DNA from: Shewanella sp.
GTDB lineage: Bacteria; Pseudomonadota; Gammaproteobacteria; Enterobacterales; Shewanellaceae
Assembly: GCF_013214165.1 (NCBI RefSeq)
Contig: NZ_JABSSM010000048.1
Span: 1 to 32,953, forward strand
Reading direction: 5' to 3'
DNA: 32,953 bases
A program made the position numbers and the translations under genes. Below, one piece after another: positions 6,312-15,327 of the stretch (position 1 is its first letter; every line of letters begins with the position of its first letter). The notes under the pieces were generated by a model. It was not told the DNA's origin. It did no database searches and saw only the letters and a list, made by a program, of their open reading frames with translations.

Positions 6312-7086
6312 GAGATAACGCCCCAACAAGCAGATAGTCTAGTAATCTTTCATATGCTTTAACGCCACGACTATGGACGGCATAATGTGATGCAGGTAGA
6401 TGGGCCAAACTGGCATCCCTAAATTTAGTATCTATTGGAACAACGTCCGGCCATAGGTGTTCAGCATACTCACCTCTTAAATGTTGCAGCGCGGAAGCAG
6501 AGGCTTTGGTACGCCTATCGTACATGGTCGGGACTACGGTAAAACTGTATTTTATCTTCTTAGAGCGTCCCATCAAGATCATGGTTTTTATCATGCGATC
6601 GAGTCCCTTAATCGCAAGAAACTCGGTCTGTACCGGGACAATAATATGTTCACTTGCCGCGAGAGCATTGACCATTAACACCCCTAATACAGGCGGGCAG
6701 TCGATCAAGGCGACGTCATAATCATCTTGCACCAGACTTAAGCTTTTCTTTAAGATCAGCCCCATGCCTTGCTGATGTCCAAGGGAACGATCTATTGTCG
6801 CTAGCGCCATGGTCGATGGGAGAAGATCGATCCCTTCAACGGCTGTGGGAATAATATGTTGCTTGACAAACTCTGCACTTAACGCTTTATGAGCTAAGAA
6901 GACATCATACAGAGAGCCGGGGACTTCCTCAGAATCGATGCCTAGGTAATAACCCAGTGAAGCATGGGGATCTGTATCTATCATGAGTACACGTTGACCA
7001 CGTTTGGCCAAAGAGCCGGCCAGACTGGCAACCGTCGTCGTTTTGCCGACGCCGCCCTTTTGGTTCGCGATAGTCCAGACTTTCAA
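6295..7086 (-). CDS. parC: ParC, ParA-family ATPase for polar chemosensory array placement
   Basis: The 263-residue protein has the ParA/MinD deviant Walker A at the N-terminus (QKGGVGKTTT, signature K10 and K15), switch I-type DTDPHASLG at about 38-46, and Walker B ALIDCPPVLG at about 124-133. In Vibrio the ParC homologue is a polar ParA-like ATPase that recruits and segregates chemotaxis arrays, acting with ParP. The location inside the che operon, directly upstream of parP and overlapping it, supports ParC rather than a plasmid or chromosome ParA. There is no parB-like gene next to it. Confidence 0.9.
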   Translation of the reverse strand: MKVWTIANQKGGVGKTTTVASLAGSLAKRGQRVLMIDTDPHASLGYYLGIDSEEVPGSLYDVFLAHKALSAEFVKQHIIPTAVEGIDLLPSTMALATIDRSLGHQQGMGLILKKSLSLVQDDYDVALIDCPPVLGVLMVNALAASEHIIVPVQTEFLAIKGLDRMIKTMILMGRSKKIKYSFTVVPTMYDRRTKASASALQHLRGEYAEHLWPDVVPIDTKFRDASLAHLPASHYAVHSRGVKAYERLLDYLLVGALSHDTLS

Positions 7087-7119
7087 TAAAATCCCCTAAC
7101 ATCTACTGATAACCACATG

Positions 7120-7779
7120 CTAATTATTTTCTCGCGTCGTCACTCTAATTCCGCCATGAGGTAGGCTGATAACCTTGACGCCATCTTCATCGACAGAAAG
7201 TGTCGCCGCTTTCAATTTAGGCATAGTTTTGACAAGCTTAGATGGCTTCTCACTGAAGTCATCTAAGCTTAAATCATTCGCGATTAAACTAATAGCCTGT
7301 TCGACTCGCTCCTGTGGCGGCTGGTGAGACCCATCATTCGCTTTAGCTATCTGCGTCTGCGCAGGATCTAAAGGCGTATGTGCCAAGAGCAACGGTGGCA
7401 AAAATTTAGGCTCTGACACCTGAGTATTGCTCTGGTCCACTAACGCCAATGGAGAGGCGATAGCGCTGGCCGTTTGAACGTCAGCGCTGTTAACGCCTGG
7501 ACCCACTTCCAGTGTCACCTTTTCACCTTGCTTTACCTGAGACACGAGTGCCTGAGTCGCTTCTGGGTGCTGCGCCATCCAAGTCGCAAGCGCTTGAGCT
7601 TGCTCGTCGGGTACCATAAGTAGCACCTGGCTTTGCTGTAATCGCTCAACGTCTAACAATAACAGTTCATTCTTATGACGAGTTTCAAGATAAAGTGAGC
7701 TTGAAACAAACACAGCGACTGAAAGCAAGAAGATGATCAGCACAGAGAAGGTACTTTGCTTCCTCTGCGACTTAGCCAT
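7120..7779 (-). CDS. Uncharacterised single-pass membrane protein in the chemotaxis operon
   Basis: I do not recognise a named family. The 219-residue protein has a basic N-terminus (MAKSQRKQS), one membrane helix (about 11-31, [21 protein letters not shown]), then a short coiled stretch ([16 protein letters not shown]), a helical region ending near residue 90, and a Pro/Gln/Ala-rich low-complexity part. The tail ([21 protein letters not shown]) looks like a short beta hairpin. It probably faces the periplasm (positive-inside rule). The start ATG overlaps the cheB stop by 8 bp, which implies translational coupling; parC follows after 33 bp. Co-transcription suggests a role near the array or pole, but that is inference only. 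Confidence 0.75.
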   Translation of the reverse strand: MAKSQRKQSTFSVLIIFLLSVAVFVSSSLYLETRHKNELLLLDVERLQQSQVLLMVPDEQAQALATWMAQHPEATQALVSQVKQGEKVTLEVGPGVNSADVQTASAIASPLALVDQSNTQVSEPKFLPPLLLAHTPLDPAQTQIAKANDGSHQPPQERVEQAISLIANDLSLDDFSEKPSKLVKTMPKLKAATLSVDEDGVKVISLPHGGIRVTTRENN

Positions 7780-8893
7780 TACCGGACTCTCGAATAATTG
7801 AATCAGCCATATCTTCTAAGCATATAGACTGAGTCGACAGACCCGCCACTGTCACTGCTTGCGGCATACCATAAACCACACAACTGGCCTCATCCTGAGC
7901 CCAGATTGTTGCCCCCGCGCTCTTGAGCATGCGTGCACCTTCTCTGCCATCGGCGCCCATCCCCGTTAACACCACGGCTAAGGTATCTCCCCCGGCTATT
8001 TTTGATGCCGAAGCAAAGGTGATATCGACACTCGGCTTATAATTCATGTCGGCGCTGCCAGCGAGCACTTTAATTCTGCCATAGGCGCCACCTCTTTCTA
8101 GCATCATCTGCATGCCGCCAGGCGCGAGGTAAGCCGTACCGGGTCGCAACTGATCTCCCGATTGCGCTTCTTTTACCTCAATCTGACATAATCCATTCAG
8201 CCTGTTGGCAAATGCCGGGGTAAATGCCGCTGGCATATGCTGGATAAGCAAGATGGGATGAGGATAGTTAGCCGGTAACTTAGTTAAAATTTTCTGCAAA
8301 GCAACAGGGCCACCTGTCGATGTGCCTATCAGCAAGAGTTTATATTTTTTACCCGAAGCTCGTCTCGAACTGCCAGCTCTAGGGCTCACAGCCGGCTCTC
8401 TTACGCTGCGTAAAGTGGTGGACGAGCCGCTAGTTAACTTGGTTTTTATGCTAGAAGAACTCGGTGTACGGGCTCTTGCCATCGGCCGGTATAGTCGCCG
8501 CCGACCTAAGGCTTTTATGCGTTGTTGCAGCAATAAAATCGCATCGTCTTTATTGGTGGCTATATCTTCGAAACGTTTAGGCAAGAAGTCTAATGCCCCG
8601 GCCTCCAGGGCATCGAGCGTCGATTTCGCCCCATCATGGGTTAACGATGAAAACATCAGGATTGGCGTCGGTGTGTTGGCCATTATCTCACGCACTGCTG
8701 TGATGCCATCCATGACGGGCATCTCGATATCCATAGTGATGACTTGAGGCTTAAGCTCTGCTGCCAACTTAACGGCATCGGCGCCGTTAACCGCGGTACC
8801 TATCACCTCTAAATCAGGATCTTTAGTCACTATTTCACTGACTCTTCGACGAAAAAAACTAGAGTCGTCGACTACGAGAACTTTAATGGCCAT
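7772..8893 (-). CDS. cheB: Chemotaxis protein-glutamate methylesterase CheB
   Basis: CheB removes methyl groups from receptor glutamates and is activated by CheA phosphorylation. The receiver domain (about 1-120) has D10, phospho-acceptor D55 ([13 protein letters not shown]) and K106. After a long Ser/Arg-rich linker (about 130-183) comes the CheB methylesterase domain with the catalytic triad S192 (IGTSTGG), H219 (IQHMP) and D315 (TGMGADG). Length is 373 aa, normal for the linker-rich CheB type. It is 26 bp downstream of cheA and overlaps the next gene by 8 bp. All catalytic residues are present, so the enzyme should be active. Confidence 0.96.
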   Translation of the reverse strand: MAIKVLVVDDSSFFRRRVSEIVTKDPDLEVIGTAVNGADAVKLAAELKPQVITMDIEMPVMDGITAVREIMANTPTPILMFSSLTHDGAKSTLDALEAGALDFLPKRFEDIATNKDDAILLLQQRIKALGRRRLYRPMARARTPSSSSIKTKLTSGSSTTLRSVREPAVSPRAGSSRRASGKKYKLLLIGTSTGGPVALQKILTKLPANYPHPILLIQHMPAAFTPAFANRLNGLCQIEVKEAQSGDQLRPGTAYLAPGGMQMMLERGGAYGRIKVLAGSADMNYKPSVDITFASASKIAGGDTLAVVLTGMGADGREGARMLKSAGATIWAQDEASCVVYGMPQAVTVAGLSTQSICLEDMADSIIRESGNG

Positions 8894-8919
8894 TCCAATT
8901 CCTATACCGCAAATTTTAA

Positions 8920-11136
8920 TTATTTTCTTGCGTAATGCTTAAGTAAACCTGGTACGTCTAAAATCAATGCAATACCACCATCTGATGTGATGGTTGCCCC
9001 AGCCATACCAGGAGTGCCGTGCAACATGGTACCAAGAGGTTTGATAACGACTTCTTCTTGACCAATCAATGAATCCACCACGAAGCCTATCTGTTTGGTG
9101 CCTAACTGGACGATAACCACATGACCATGCGTCTTATCACCATGCTTCAAACTGGAGGGGACTCGACTCAACCAATGCTCTAGATAAAAAAGCGGCACCG
9201 CCTTCTGTCGTACAATAACAGTCAATTGGCCATCGACAATATTAGTCTTAGTCAAATCGAGGTGGAATATTTCACTGACACTCGACAGGGGTAAGGCGAA
9301 CACTTGCGTGGCCACTTCGACCATCAAGGTCGGCATGATGGCTAGTGTTAAGGGCACCTTAATCTCTAAAACTGTCCCTTTACCTTTCAAAGAGTCGATA
9401 TGAATCGTCCCGTTCAGCTGAGCAATACGGGTTTTTACCACATCCATACCGACACCACGGCCGGAAATATCGGAAATCTCGACTTTCGTGGAGAATCCAG
9501 GCGCGAAGATGAGGTTATAAGCCTCTTGATCGGACATCCTGGCAGCCCCGTCATCATCGAGCACACCGCGAGCTATGGCGATCTCTTTGAGTTTATTAGG
9601 GTCCATGCCGGCACCATCATCCTCAATTTTAAGCAGGATATGGTCGCCCTCTTGGCTCGCCGAGAGGGTTATCGTACCGGTTCTTGGTTTACCACTCGCC
9701 TCACGTTCCGCTGGCATCTCGATACCATGATCCACTGAGTTTCTGACCAGGTGAACCAAGGGATCGGCTAAGGCCTCGACTAAATTCTTATCGAGATCTG
9801 TATCTTCACCTATCATGGTGAGGGTAATATCTTTGTTCAAGGTACGAGCAAGATCTCTGACAACGCGTGGGAAGCGACCAAAGACCTTCTTGATCGGTTG
9901 CATGCGAGTCTTCATCACCGCGCCCTGTAGATCCGCCGTCACTAAATCAAGGTTGGCTAGTGCTTTTGACATCTCTTCATCGTCACGAGAGACACCTAAG
10001 CTGAGTAGACGATTACGCACCAACACGAGTTCGCCAACCATGTTCATGATCTGATCGAGTCTGGCAGTGTCTACACGTACGGTTGTTTCAGCCTGAGGCA
10101 TATTCGCCGGTGCTGGCTTAGCCACCGCTTTCTTCTCCGCTGCGACAGGTTTTGCTGCGGACTTGACGACTCGAGCCGTGGTAGCAGGCGTGGCTGCTGG
10201 TGCAGATGCTACGGCCCCTGCACCGGGTTTGCCACCCGCGCCATGCAGTTCGTCGAGCAGCTTTTCAAATTCATCATCTGAGATATCATCAGAATCTACA
10301 GCTGGGGGAATATCGACCAGACTCTCGCTCGATGCTTGCGTGTCAAATTTACCGGCACCATGTAATTCATCGAGTAAAGACTCAAACTCATCATCTGAGA
10401 TATCAGTAGCATCTACTGCTGGGGGGATATCGATAAGACTCGCACTCGAAGCTTGCTTGTCAAATTTACCCGAGCCATGTAATTGGTCGAGTAAAGATTC
10501 AAACTCATCGTCAGTAATGTCATCAGATTGGCTCAGTGATAGCCCACTGACTGCTACAGGCTGAGTTGTAGATGGGCTGCCGCTACCATGTAACGCATCG
10601 AGCAGCGCCTCGAACTCATCATCATCGATTTCGTCAATTCCGCCTTCGCCGGCAATACTCGATGTTAGCTGGGGAGCACAATCAAACAGTTCAATCGAAG
10701 CCTCGCTAGGCGCAGCGGCAACTGGCGCAGCGGTACTTGGAAGCGGAGACGCTGAACTGAGTAATTTCATATTAGCCAATAGCGTCGCATCTGCCGGCTC
10801 TTGCTGCTGCCCAGCCTTAGTCTGGACAAACATAGCGTTGATGGCATCGACCGCCTGCAGAATAATGTCCATCAAGTCGGCAGAAACTTGTCGTTTGCCG
10901 GTTCTCAGCAGATCGAAGGTGTTTTCAGCTTCATGGCAAACATCGACCATTGGAGACAAGCTAAGAAATCCCGCGCCGCCTTTGACAGTGTGGAAGCCTC
11001 GAAAAATCGCATTGAGCAACTCCGAATCATTGGGATCATTTTCTAACGCGACCAACTGTTCAGACAAAAGCTCTAAAATCTCACCTGCTTCGATTAAAAA
11101 ATCTTGCAGTATCTCTTCATCAACATCGAATGACAT
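8920..11136 (-). CDS. cheA: Chemotaxis histidine kinase CheA
   Basis: CheA autophosphorylates in receptor arrays and passes phosphate to CheY and CheB. The domains of this 738-residue protein: Hpt/P1 (about 1-105) with phospho-acceptor H49 in [10 protein letters not shown]; a long acidic/Ala-rich linker (about 106-350); dimerisation P3 from about 351 ([25 protein letters not shown]); the HATPase P4 with N-box [15 protein letters not shown]1 EDDGAGMD and G2 [10 protein letters not shown]; and the CheW-like P5 at the C-terminus ([17 protein letters not shown] to the end). I see no ordinary P2 domain; in its place are four copies of a DDEFExLLDxLHG motif. In Vibrio a linker-borne region (LID) of CheA is reported to bind the ParP/ParC system. 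The start ATG lies 15 bp after cheZ. Confidence 0.97.
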   Translation of the reverse strand: MSFDVDEEILQDFLIEAGEILELLSEQLVALENDPNDSELLNAIFRGFHTVKGGAGFLSLSPMVDVCHEAENTFDLLRTGKRQVSADLMDIILQAVDAINAMFVQTKAGQQQEPADATLLANMKLLSSASPLPSTAAPVAAAPSEASIELFDCAPQLTSSIAGEGGIDEIDDDEFEALLDALHGSGSPSTTQPVAVSGLSLSQSDDITDDEFESLLDQLHGSGKFDKQASSASLIDIPPAVDATDISDDEFESLLDELHGAGKFDTQASSESLVDIPPAVDSDDISDDEFEKLLDELHGAGGKPGAGAVASAPAATPATTARVVKSAAKPVAAEKKAVAKPAPANMPQAETTVRVDTARLDQIMNMVGELVLVRNRLLSLGVSRDDEEMSKALANLDLVTADLQGAVMKTRMQPIKKVFGRFPRVVRDLARTLNKDITLTMIGEDTDLDKNLVEALADPLVHLVRNSVDHGIEMPAEREASGKPRTGTITLSASQEGDHILLKIEDDGAGMDPNKLKEIAIARGVLDDDGAARMSDQEAYNLIFAPGFSTKVEISDISGRGVGMDVVKTRIAQLNGTIHIDSLKGKGTVLEIKVPLTLAIMPTLMVEVATQVFALPLSSVSEIFHLDLTKTNIVDGQLTVIVRQKAVPLFYLEHWLSRVPSSLKHGDKTHGHVVIVQLGTKQIGFVVDSLIGQEEVVIKPLGTMLHGTPGMAGATITSDGGIALILDVPGLLKHYARK
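10234..10626 (-). repeat. Four protein-level repeats in the CheA linker
   Basis: The motif DDEFE(A/S/K)LLD(A/Q/E)LHG(S/A)G occurs at CheA residues 171-186, 209-223, 248-262 and 287-301, spaced 38-39 residues. Copies two to four share longer surroundings (GKFD, QASS, SL(I/V)DIPPAVD, DIS), so a 39-residue unit was duplicated in tandem. The repeated part is acidic and amphipathic, predicted helical, separated by Pro/Ser-rich spacers. Confidence 0.9.
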
Positions 11137-11151
11137 TAATATGGCTCCTAA

Positions 11152-11889
11152 TTAAAACCCCAAACTCGACAGCAGATCATCAACTTCATCTTGACCTGTG
11201 ACGACGTCGTCACGCTGTGCCGCGTTTATGATTGGCCCTTCGGCCTCGACACTGCTATCTATGATTGCCGGATTTTCACTGACGGCTTGTTCACCAAACA
11301 CCGTCAGCATCGAGACTAAATTATGCTCTACTTCACGCACCAGCTCGATAACTCGTTTTATCATCTGCCCGGTTAAATCTTGAAAATCTTGGGCGAGTAA
11401 TATCTGGTTTAACAGCTCTTTCAAACGTATCGAATCTAGTTCACTGCGCTCGACTAATTGTTGAACGTCGTGACACATGCCTTTAAATTCACTCAGCTCA
11501 ATCTCACGCCTCATAAGGCGGTCCCAGGCTGGCTTTACCGATTGAATATTTGCAGAAAGTGCATTCGCTAAAGGCAGGCATTCTTCGACGGCATCCATGG
11601 TTTTATTCGCGGCTTGTTCTGTCATGTCTATGACATAATTCAACCGTTCCTTAGCATCCGGAATTTCCGTATTGGCTAACTCAACCAGTCGATCGTCAAC
11701 TTGAAAATCGACGATCGCACTATGAAGCTGACGAGTGAGTCTTCCGACCTCATCAAAAAGTTCCTTTTGTATAGGCGCAACAATATCTCTGATTAAATCG
11801 TCAGCAAGCAACTGTTCGTCTTGCGTTAGCAAGTCCACCAGCTTGTTAGCCTGCTCTAACGAAATAAGTCCTGAAGTCTTCACCTGCAT
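11152..11889 (-). CDS. cheZ: CheY-P phosphatase CheZ
   Basis: CheZ accelerates dephosphorylation of CheY-P. The 245-residue helical protein carries the active-site segment QDFQDLTGQMIKRV, whose D171 and Q175 correspond to D143 and Q147 of the E. coli enzyme (established for the family). The extreme C-terminus, DEVDDLLSSLGF, is the conserved helix that binds CheY. A Shine-Dalgarno (AAGGTTG) precedes the ATG. It lies 12 bp after cheY and 15 bp before cheA, the usual order in polar flagellates. Confidence 0.96.
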   Translation of the reverse strand: MQVKTSGLISLEQANKLVDLLTQDEQLLADDLIRDIVAPIQKELFDEVGRLTRQLHSAIVDFQVDDRLVELANTEIPDAKERLNYVIDMTEQAANKTMDAVEECLPLANALSANIQSVKPAWDRLMRREIELSEFKGMCHDVQQLVERSELDSIRLKELLNQILLAQDFQDLTGQMIKRVIELVREVEHNLVSMLTVFGEQAVSENPAIIDSSVEAEGPIINAAQRDDVVTGQDEVDDLLSSLGF

Positions 11890-11901
11890 ATAACAACCTT
11901 G

Positions 11902-12285
11902 TTAACCGAGTCGTTCAAAAATTTTATCTAACTTCTCTTTCAAGGTCGCTGCCGTAAAAGGTTTAACAACATAACCATTAACCCCAGCTTGAGCCGCGGC
12001 GATGATCTGTTCCCTTTTCGCCTCTGCAGTCACCATGAGTACTGGGATGTTTTTTAAGTCATCATCTGCACGGATCGCTTTTAAAAGATCGATTCCTTGC
12101 ATCCCAGGCATGTTCCAATCGGTCACAACAAAGTCAAAATCGCCTTTCTGTAACATAGGTAGTGCTGTCGTACCGTCATCTGCTTCTTGGGTATTGTTAA
12201 ATCCCAAGTCTCTTAACAAGTTCTTGATGATACGTCTCATTGTTGAGAAATCGTCAACAACGAGAATCTTCATATTCTTGTCCAA
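11902..12285 (-). CDS. cheY: Chemotaxis response regulator CheY
   Basis: The phosphorylated form binds FliM at the motor switch and changes rotation. The single receiver domain of 127 residues has D11/D12, phospho-acceptor D56 ([13 protein letters not shown]), T86 and K108, plus Y105, so all functional positions are present. I chose the TTG start at 12285 (protein begins M-D-K-N-M-K-I-L) because GGAGG lies five bases before it; an in-frame ATG at 12309 would give 135 aa but has no good Shine-Dalgarno, and the ATG at 12273 is 17 bases from the GGAGG. It follows fliA in the same operon. Confidence 0.95.
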   Translation of the reverse strand: MDKNMKILVVDDFSTMRRIIKNLLRDLGFNNTQEADDGTTALPMLQKGDFDFVVTDWNMPGMQGIDLLKAIRADDDLKNIPVLMVTAEAKREQIIAAAQAGVNGYVVKPFTAATLKEKLDKIFERLG

Positions 12286-12326
12286 AGTGTCCTCCGCGGA
12301 GCTGTTCATTATTGCTCATGTGATCG

Positions 12327-13046
12327 TTATTTTTTTGTCCAATGCTTGAGTTTAGCTTTTAGCCTTAGCATAGCCTGACTTAAAATCTGGCTAACCCGTG
12401 ACTCACTAACCTCTAGAATGGCCCCAATCTCTTTTAAATTTAAAGCTTCATCGTAATAAAGCGACAAAACCAGTCCATCTCTTTCCGGCAATAATTTGAT
12501 TGCTGCTACTAGTGCAGAATGGAACTTATCTTCTGCAATCGACTCATAGGTATCGTCCTTAACCCCATCATCGTGACTAATAACATCGACCGATACGCCT
12601 AAATCTTCAATGCCAATTACTTTCCCTACTGAAACATCATTTAAAATATGATGATATTCATCTAAGGTCATCTCCAGCCTTTGGGCTATCTCGTCATCTT
12701 TAGCATCTCTGCCAAGCTCCTGCTCAAGCTCATCGATAACCTGAGCGACCCGCCTCTGGTTTCTATGGACAGATCTCGGCACCCAGTCGCCACGACGGAT
12801 CTCATCGAGCATAGACCCACGGATTCGAATACCGGCAAAAGTCTCAAACTTAGCCCCCTTGTTACCGTCAAACTTCGACGAAGCTTCGAGTAACCCCATC
12901 ATGCCGGCTTGTAGTAAATCGTCTAGTTGCACCGATGCAGGTAAACGAGCGAGTAAATGATGAGCTATTTTTTTTACAAGCGGTGCGTATTGTTCAACGA
13001 TTAGAGCTTTATTATCTAAACAAGTATACGCAGAGGCTTTACTCAC
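12327..13046 (-). CDS. fliA: Flagellar sigma factor FliA (sigma-28)
   Basis: FliA directs RNA polymerase to late flagellar and chemotaxis promoters and is held by the anti-sigma factor FlgM until the hook is complete. The 239-residue protein has region 2 (VEQYAPLVKKIAHHLLARLP, DDLLQAGMMGLLEA, FETFAGIRIRGSMLDEIRRGDW), region 3 (DDEIAQRLEMTLDEYHHIL) and region 4 with a helix-turn-helix (LNLKEIGAILEVSESRVSQI). It starts at GTG with AGAGGATAGAGA upstream and overlaps the flhG stop by 8 bp. A candidate FliA promoter is found in this window at 2334-2360. Confidence 0.97.
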   Translation of the reverse strand: MSKASAYTCLDNKALIVEQYAPLVKKIAHHLLARLPASVQLDDLLQAGMMGLLEASSKFDGNKGAKFETFAGIRIRGSMLDEIRRGDWVPRSVHRNQRRVAQVIDELEQELGRDAKDDEIAQRLEMTLDEYHHILNDVSVGKVIGIEDLGVSVDVISHDDGVKDDTYESIAEDKFHSALVAAIKLLPERDGLVLSLYYDEALNLKEIGAILEVSESRVSQILSQAMLRLKAKLKHWTKK

Positions 13047-13920
13047 TCTCTCTATCCTCTTGATGCTTAGGTCGCTGTACTAAACGCTCAACAAAGAACT
13101 CTAGATGACCTCCCGGTTGCTGCGGTATAGGCCAACTGATGACCTTATTCGCTAAACCATGGTAAGCAATCGATGCAGGCGATTTAGGGTAGGCTTCAAC
13201 AATTAATTTCTGCTTACGCACCGACTTTCGCAAGTTCTCATCGAATGGAATGGTAGCCACTAACTCGAGTGCGACATCCAAGAAACGATCGGTAACCTTG
13301 CTTAACTTAGCAAACAGCTCCATCCCTTCTCGTAAACTTCTGACCATATTAGCGACTATTTTAAAACGGAACACACCGTGCGACCTGCTCAGTATCTTAA
13401 TGAGCGCGTAAGCATCGGTAATTGATGTAGGTTCATCGCAAACCACAACCAATACGTCCTGTGAGGCTCTGGAAAAACTCAGTACCATATCGGAAATACC
13501 CGCGGCGGTATCGACAATGAGGATGTCGAATTGCGTTCGCATCTCACTGAATGCCCGAATTAATCCGGCATGTTGCGCCATTGATAATTCAACCATAGCT
13601 TGAGTACCCGAAGTGGCAGGAATAATACCTATCCCTTTAGGTCCACGCACTATGATATCGTCTAGGTCGGTCTCACCGGATAAAACATGGGATAAATTAC
13701 GTTCGGCCCGCAGGCCAAGCATGACATCCACGTTTGCCAGACCTAGGTCGGCATCCAGAACGAGTACCCGCTTGCCTTTTTCGGCTAACGCAACGGCGGT
13801 ATTGATGGCAACACTGGTTTTACCCACGCCTCCCTTACCACCCGACACGGCTATTACTTTCACTTTTTCGTTATAAGGTTGATTCATCATACGTAAACCA
13901 CTTGCTTGATCCCGACTCAT
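13039..13920 (-). CDS. flhG: FlhG (FleN/YlxH), MinD-like regulator of flagellar number
   Basis: FlhG is a MinD-type ATPase that limits flagellar number at the pole, acts on FlhF, and in several species binds the FlrA/FleQ-type master regulator. The N-terminal DQASGLR motif (residues 4-10), which stimulates FlhF GTPase in homologues, is present, followed by the deviant Walker A GGKGGVGKTSV (K29 and K34), LDADLGLANVDVMLG and DTAAGISD. I chose the ATG at 13920, which leaves 293 aa, the usual length, and starts five bases after the flhF stop. In-frame ATGs at 13938 and 13950, both with AAAGG upstream, and a GTG at 13962 would extend it into flhF. Confidence 0.95.
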   Translation of the reverse strand: MSRDQASGLRMMNQPYNEKVKVIAVSGGKGGVGKTSVAINTAVALAEKGKRVLVLDADLGLANVDVMLGLRAERNLSHVLSGETDLDDIIVRGPKGIGIIPATSGTQAMVELSMAQHAGLIRAFSEMRTQFDILIVDTAAGISDMVLSFSRASQDVLVVVCDEPTSITDAYALIKILSRSHGVFRFKIVANMVRSLREGMELFAKLSKVTDRFLDVALELVATIPFDENLRKSVRKQKLIVEAYPKSPASIAYHGLANKVISWPIPQQPGGHLEFFVERLVQRPKHQEDRESE

Positions 13921-13924
13921 TGCT

Positions 13925-15316
13925 TTACTCAAATGCATAGGTCCTTTCATCTGACCTTTCACTACTTCTGACTGCTGGTTTATTATCTAACACCGACAGC
14001 GCTTTGTTTGCTAGCGCGAATGTATCGGCCACTTGCATATCTTCTGGAACTCTTTGCCCATCAGTAACATAACTTAATGGTAACCCACTTTGAATTAAGA
14101 CACTCAAGGCTGGGGCTAAAGAAACGGACTCATCTAATTTAGTCAATATCGCACCAGATAATGGGATACGACTAAATTGTGTCACCGCTTCTTCTAAAAC
14201 TCTTCTTTGACCTGTAGATGACAGTACCAGATAACTGCGAATAGGTAATCTGCTATTTGCAGTTAAATTATCAAGTTGCTGGAATAAACGCATATCTCTT
14301 TGGCTCATTCCTGCAGTATCTATCAATACTAGCTTGCGATTACGGAACTGATACAGTATTTGCTCCAACTCATTGAGATCATGAGCCTGCTTAACCGGGC
14401 AGCCCATTATTTTGCCATAGGTTGCCAATTGCTCAAAGGCGCCGATGCGATAATGGTCTGTGGTGATCAAGGCAACATGCTCAACGCCATGATGTGCAGC
14501 ATACCTGGCGGCTAATTTCGCTAGCGTGGTTGTTTTTCCCACACCCGTTGGTCCGACAAAGGCCACCACACCACCTTGACGCACGATATCGTCACCTTGG
14601 TTATCTAGCATATTGGCTAAGCTACGTGGCAATGCTCTGACGAGATCTGCAGGTGTATAATGCTCGCTCAATTCTGACAGCTTTTTTGCCACAGTAGGGG
14701 AAAATTCAGCCTCCAATAATTTACTTTCTAGCATGGCACCTACGGGGTCGACGCGGACTTTCTGTTCACTCATCAAGGCGGTGACTTGATGAGTCAGTAA
14801 GCTTCTCAAGGACGACAATTCTTCACGCATCAGCTCAAGCTCAGGGCTAGCTTTGCCCTTCGTCTCAGCTGAAGGCTTATGTGAATAATGCGCCGTCTCT
14901 GGTGCCGATTTGGCAGACGACTGTGGTGCCTGTAAACCTTTTGCCCATTCGGGCATGTCTAATTCTTCACTGGTCTCCTGAGAAACATGTTGCTCGACGC
15001 GACTCTGCTGCCTCTCTAATAATGCCTGCAGTGAATCGGCCGCCGGCGCCGGTTTGACTCTTGCTTCGGCGCGAACAGGTCGCTTTAGACCGAGGGAGAT
15101 TTTCTCTTCGGCCAGCTCCATAAACGTGGCGGACGATGCTGACTTCTCTGCAATTAGCGCCTTGGGTTTCGGCTCGTCATAATCCACGGCTGCGACTATC
15201 TCTATTCCACCAGTGACCTTTTTATTCGACATTATCACAGCATCCGAACCTAAGGTCTCTTTAACCTGAGCCAATGCCGTACGCATATCTTTCGCTAAGA
15301 AACGTTTAATTTTCAC
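13925..15316 (-). CDS. flhF: FlhF, SRP-type GTPase for polar flagellar placement
   Basis: FlhF marks the pole where the flagellum will form and recruits early basal-body parts. The 463-residue protein has a basic N-terminus (MKIKRFLAKDMRTALAQVKE), a Pro/Ser-rich B domain (about 80-160), then the NG GTPase core: P-loop GPTGVGKTTTLAKLAARYA (255-273), TTDHYRIGAFEQL, DTAG at 333-336 and TKLDE at 392-396. The start is GTG with GAGGG eight bases upstream. It lies 11 bp after flhA and directly before flhG. Confidence 0.97.
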   Translation of the reverse strand: MKIKRFLAKDMRTALAQVKETLGSDAVIMSNKKVTGGIEIVAAVDYDEPKPKALIAEKSASSATFMELAEEKISLGLKRPVRAEARVKPAPAADSLQALLERQQSRVEQHVSQETSEELDMPEWAKGLQAPQSSAKSAPETAHYSHKPSAETKGKASPELELMREELSSLRSLLTHQVTALMSEQKVRVDPVGAMLESKLLEAEFSPTVAKKLSELSEHYTPADLVRALPRSLANMLDNQGDDIVRQGGVVAFVGPTGVGKTTTLAKLAARYAAHHGVEHVALITTDHYRIGAFEQLATYGKIMGCPVKQAHDLNELEQILYQFRNRKLVLIDTAGMSQRDMRLFQQLDNLTANSRLPIRSYLVLSSTGQRRVLEEAVTQFSRIPLSGAILTKLDESVSLAPALSVLIQSGLPLSYVTDGQRVPEDMQVADTFALANKALSVLDNKPAVRSSERSDERTYAFE

Positions 15317-15327
15317 TCATATGCCCT

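Noticed and set aside
9400..9738. Plus-strand open frame of 112 codons inside cheA
   Set aside because: Lies over the strongly conserved HATPase part of cheA in antisense; protein has no recognisable pattern.
10163..10564. Plus-strand open frame of 133 codons with Ser-rich repeats
   Set aside because: Antisense image of the CheA linker repeats; the minus-strand protein explains the periodicity.
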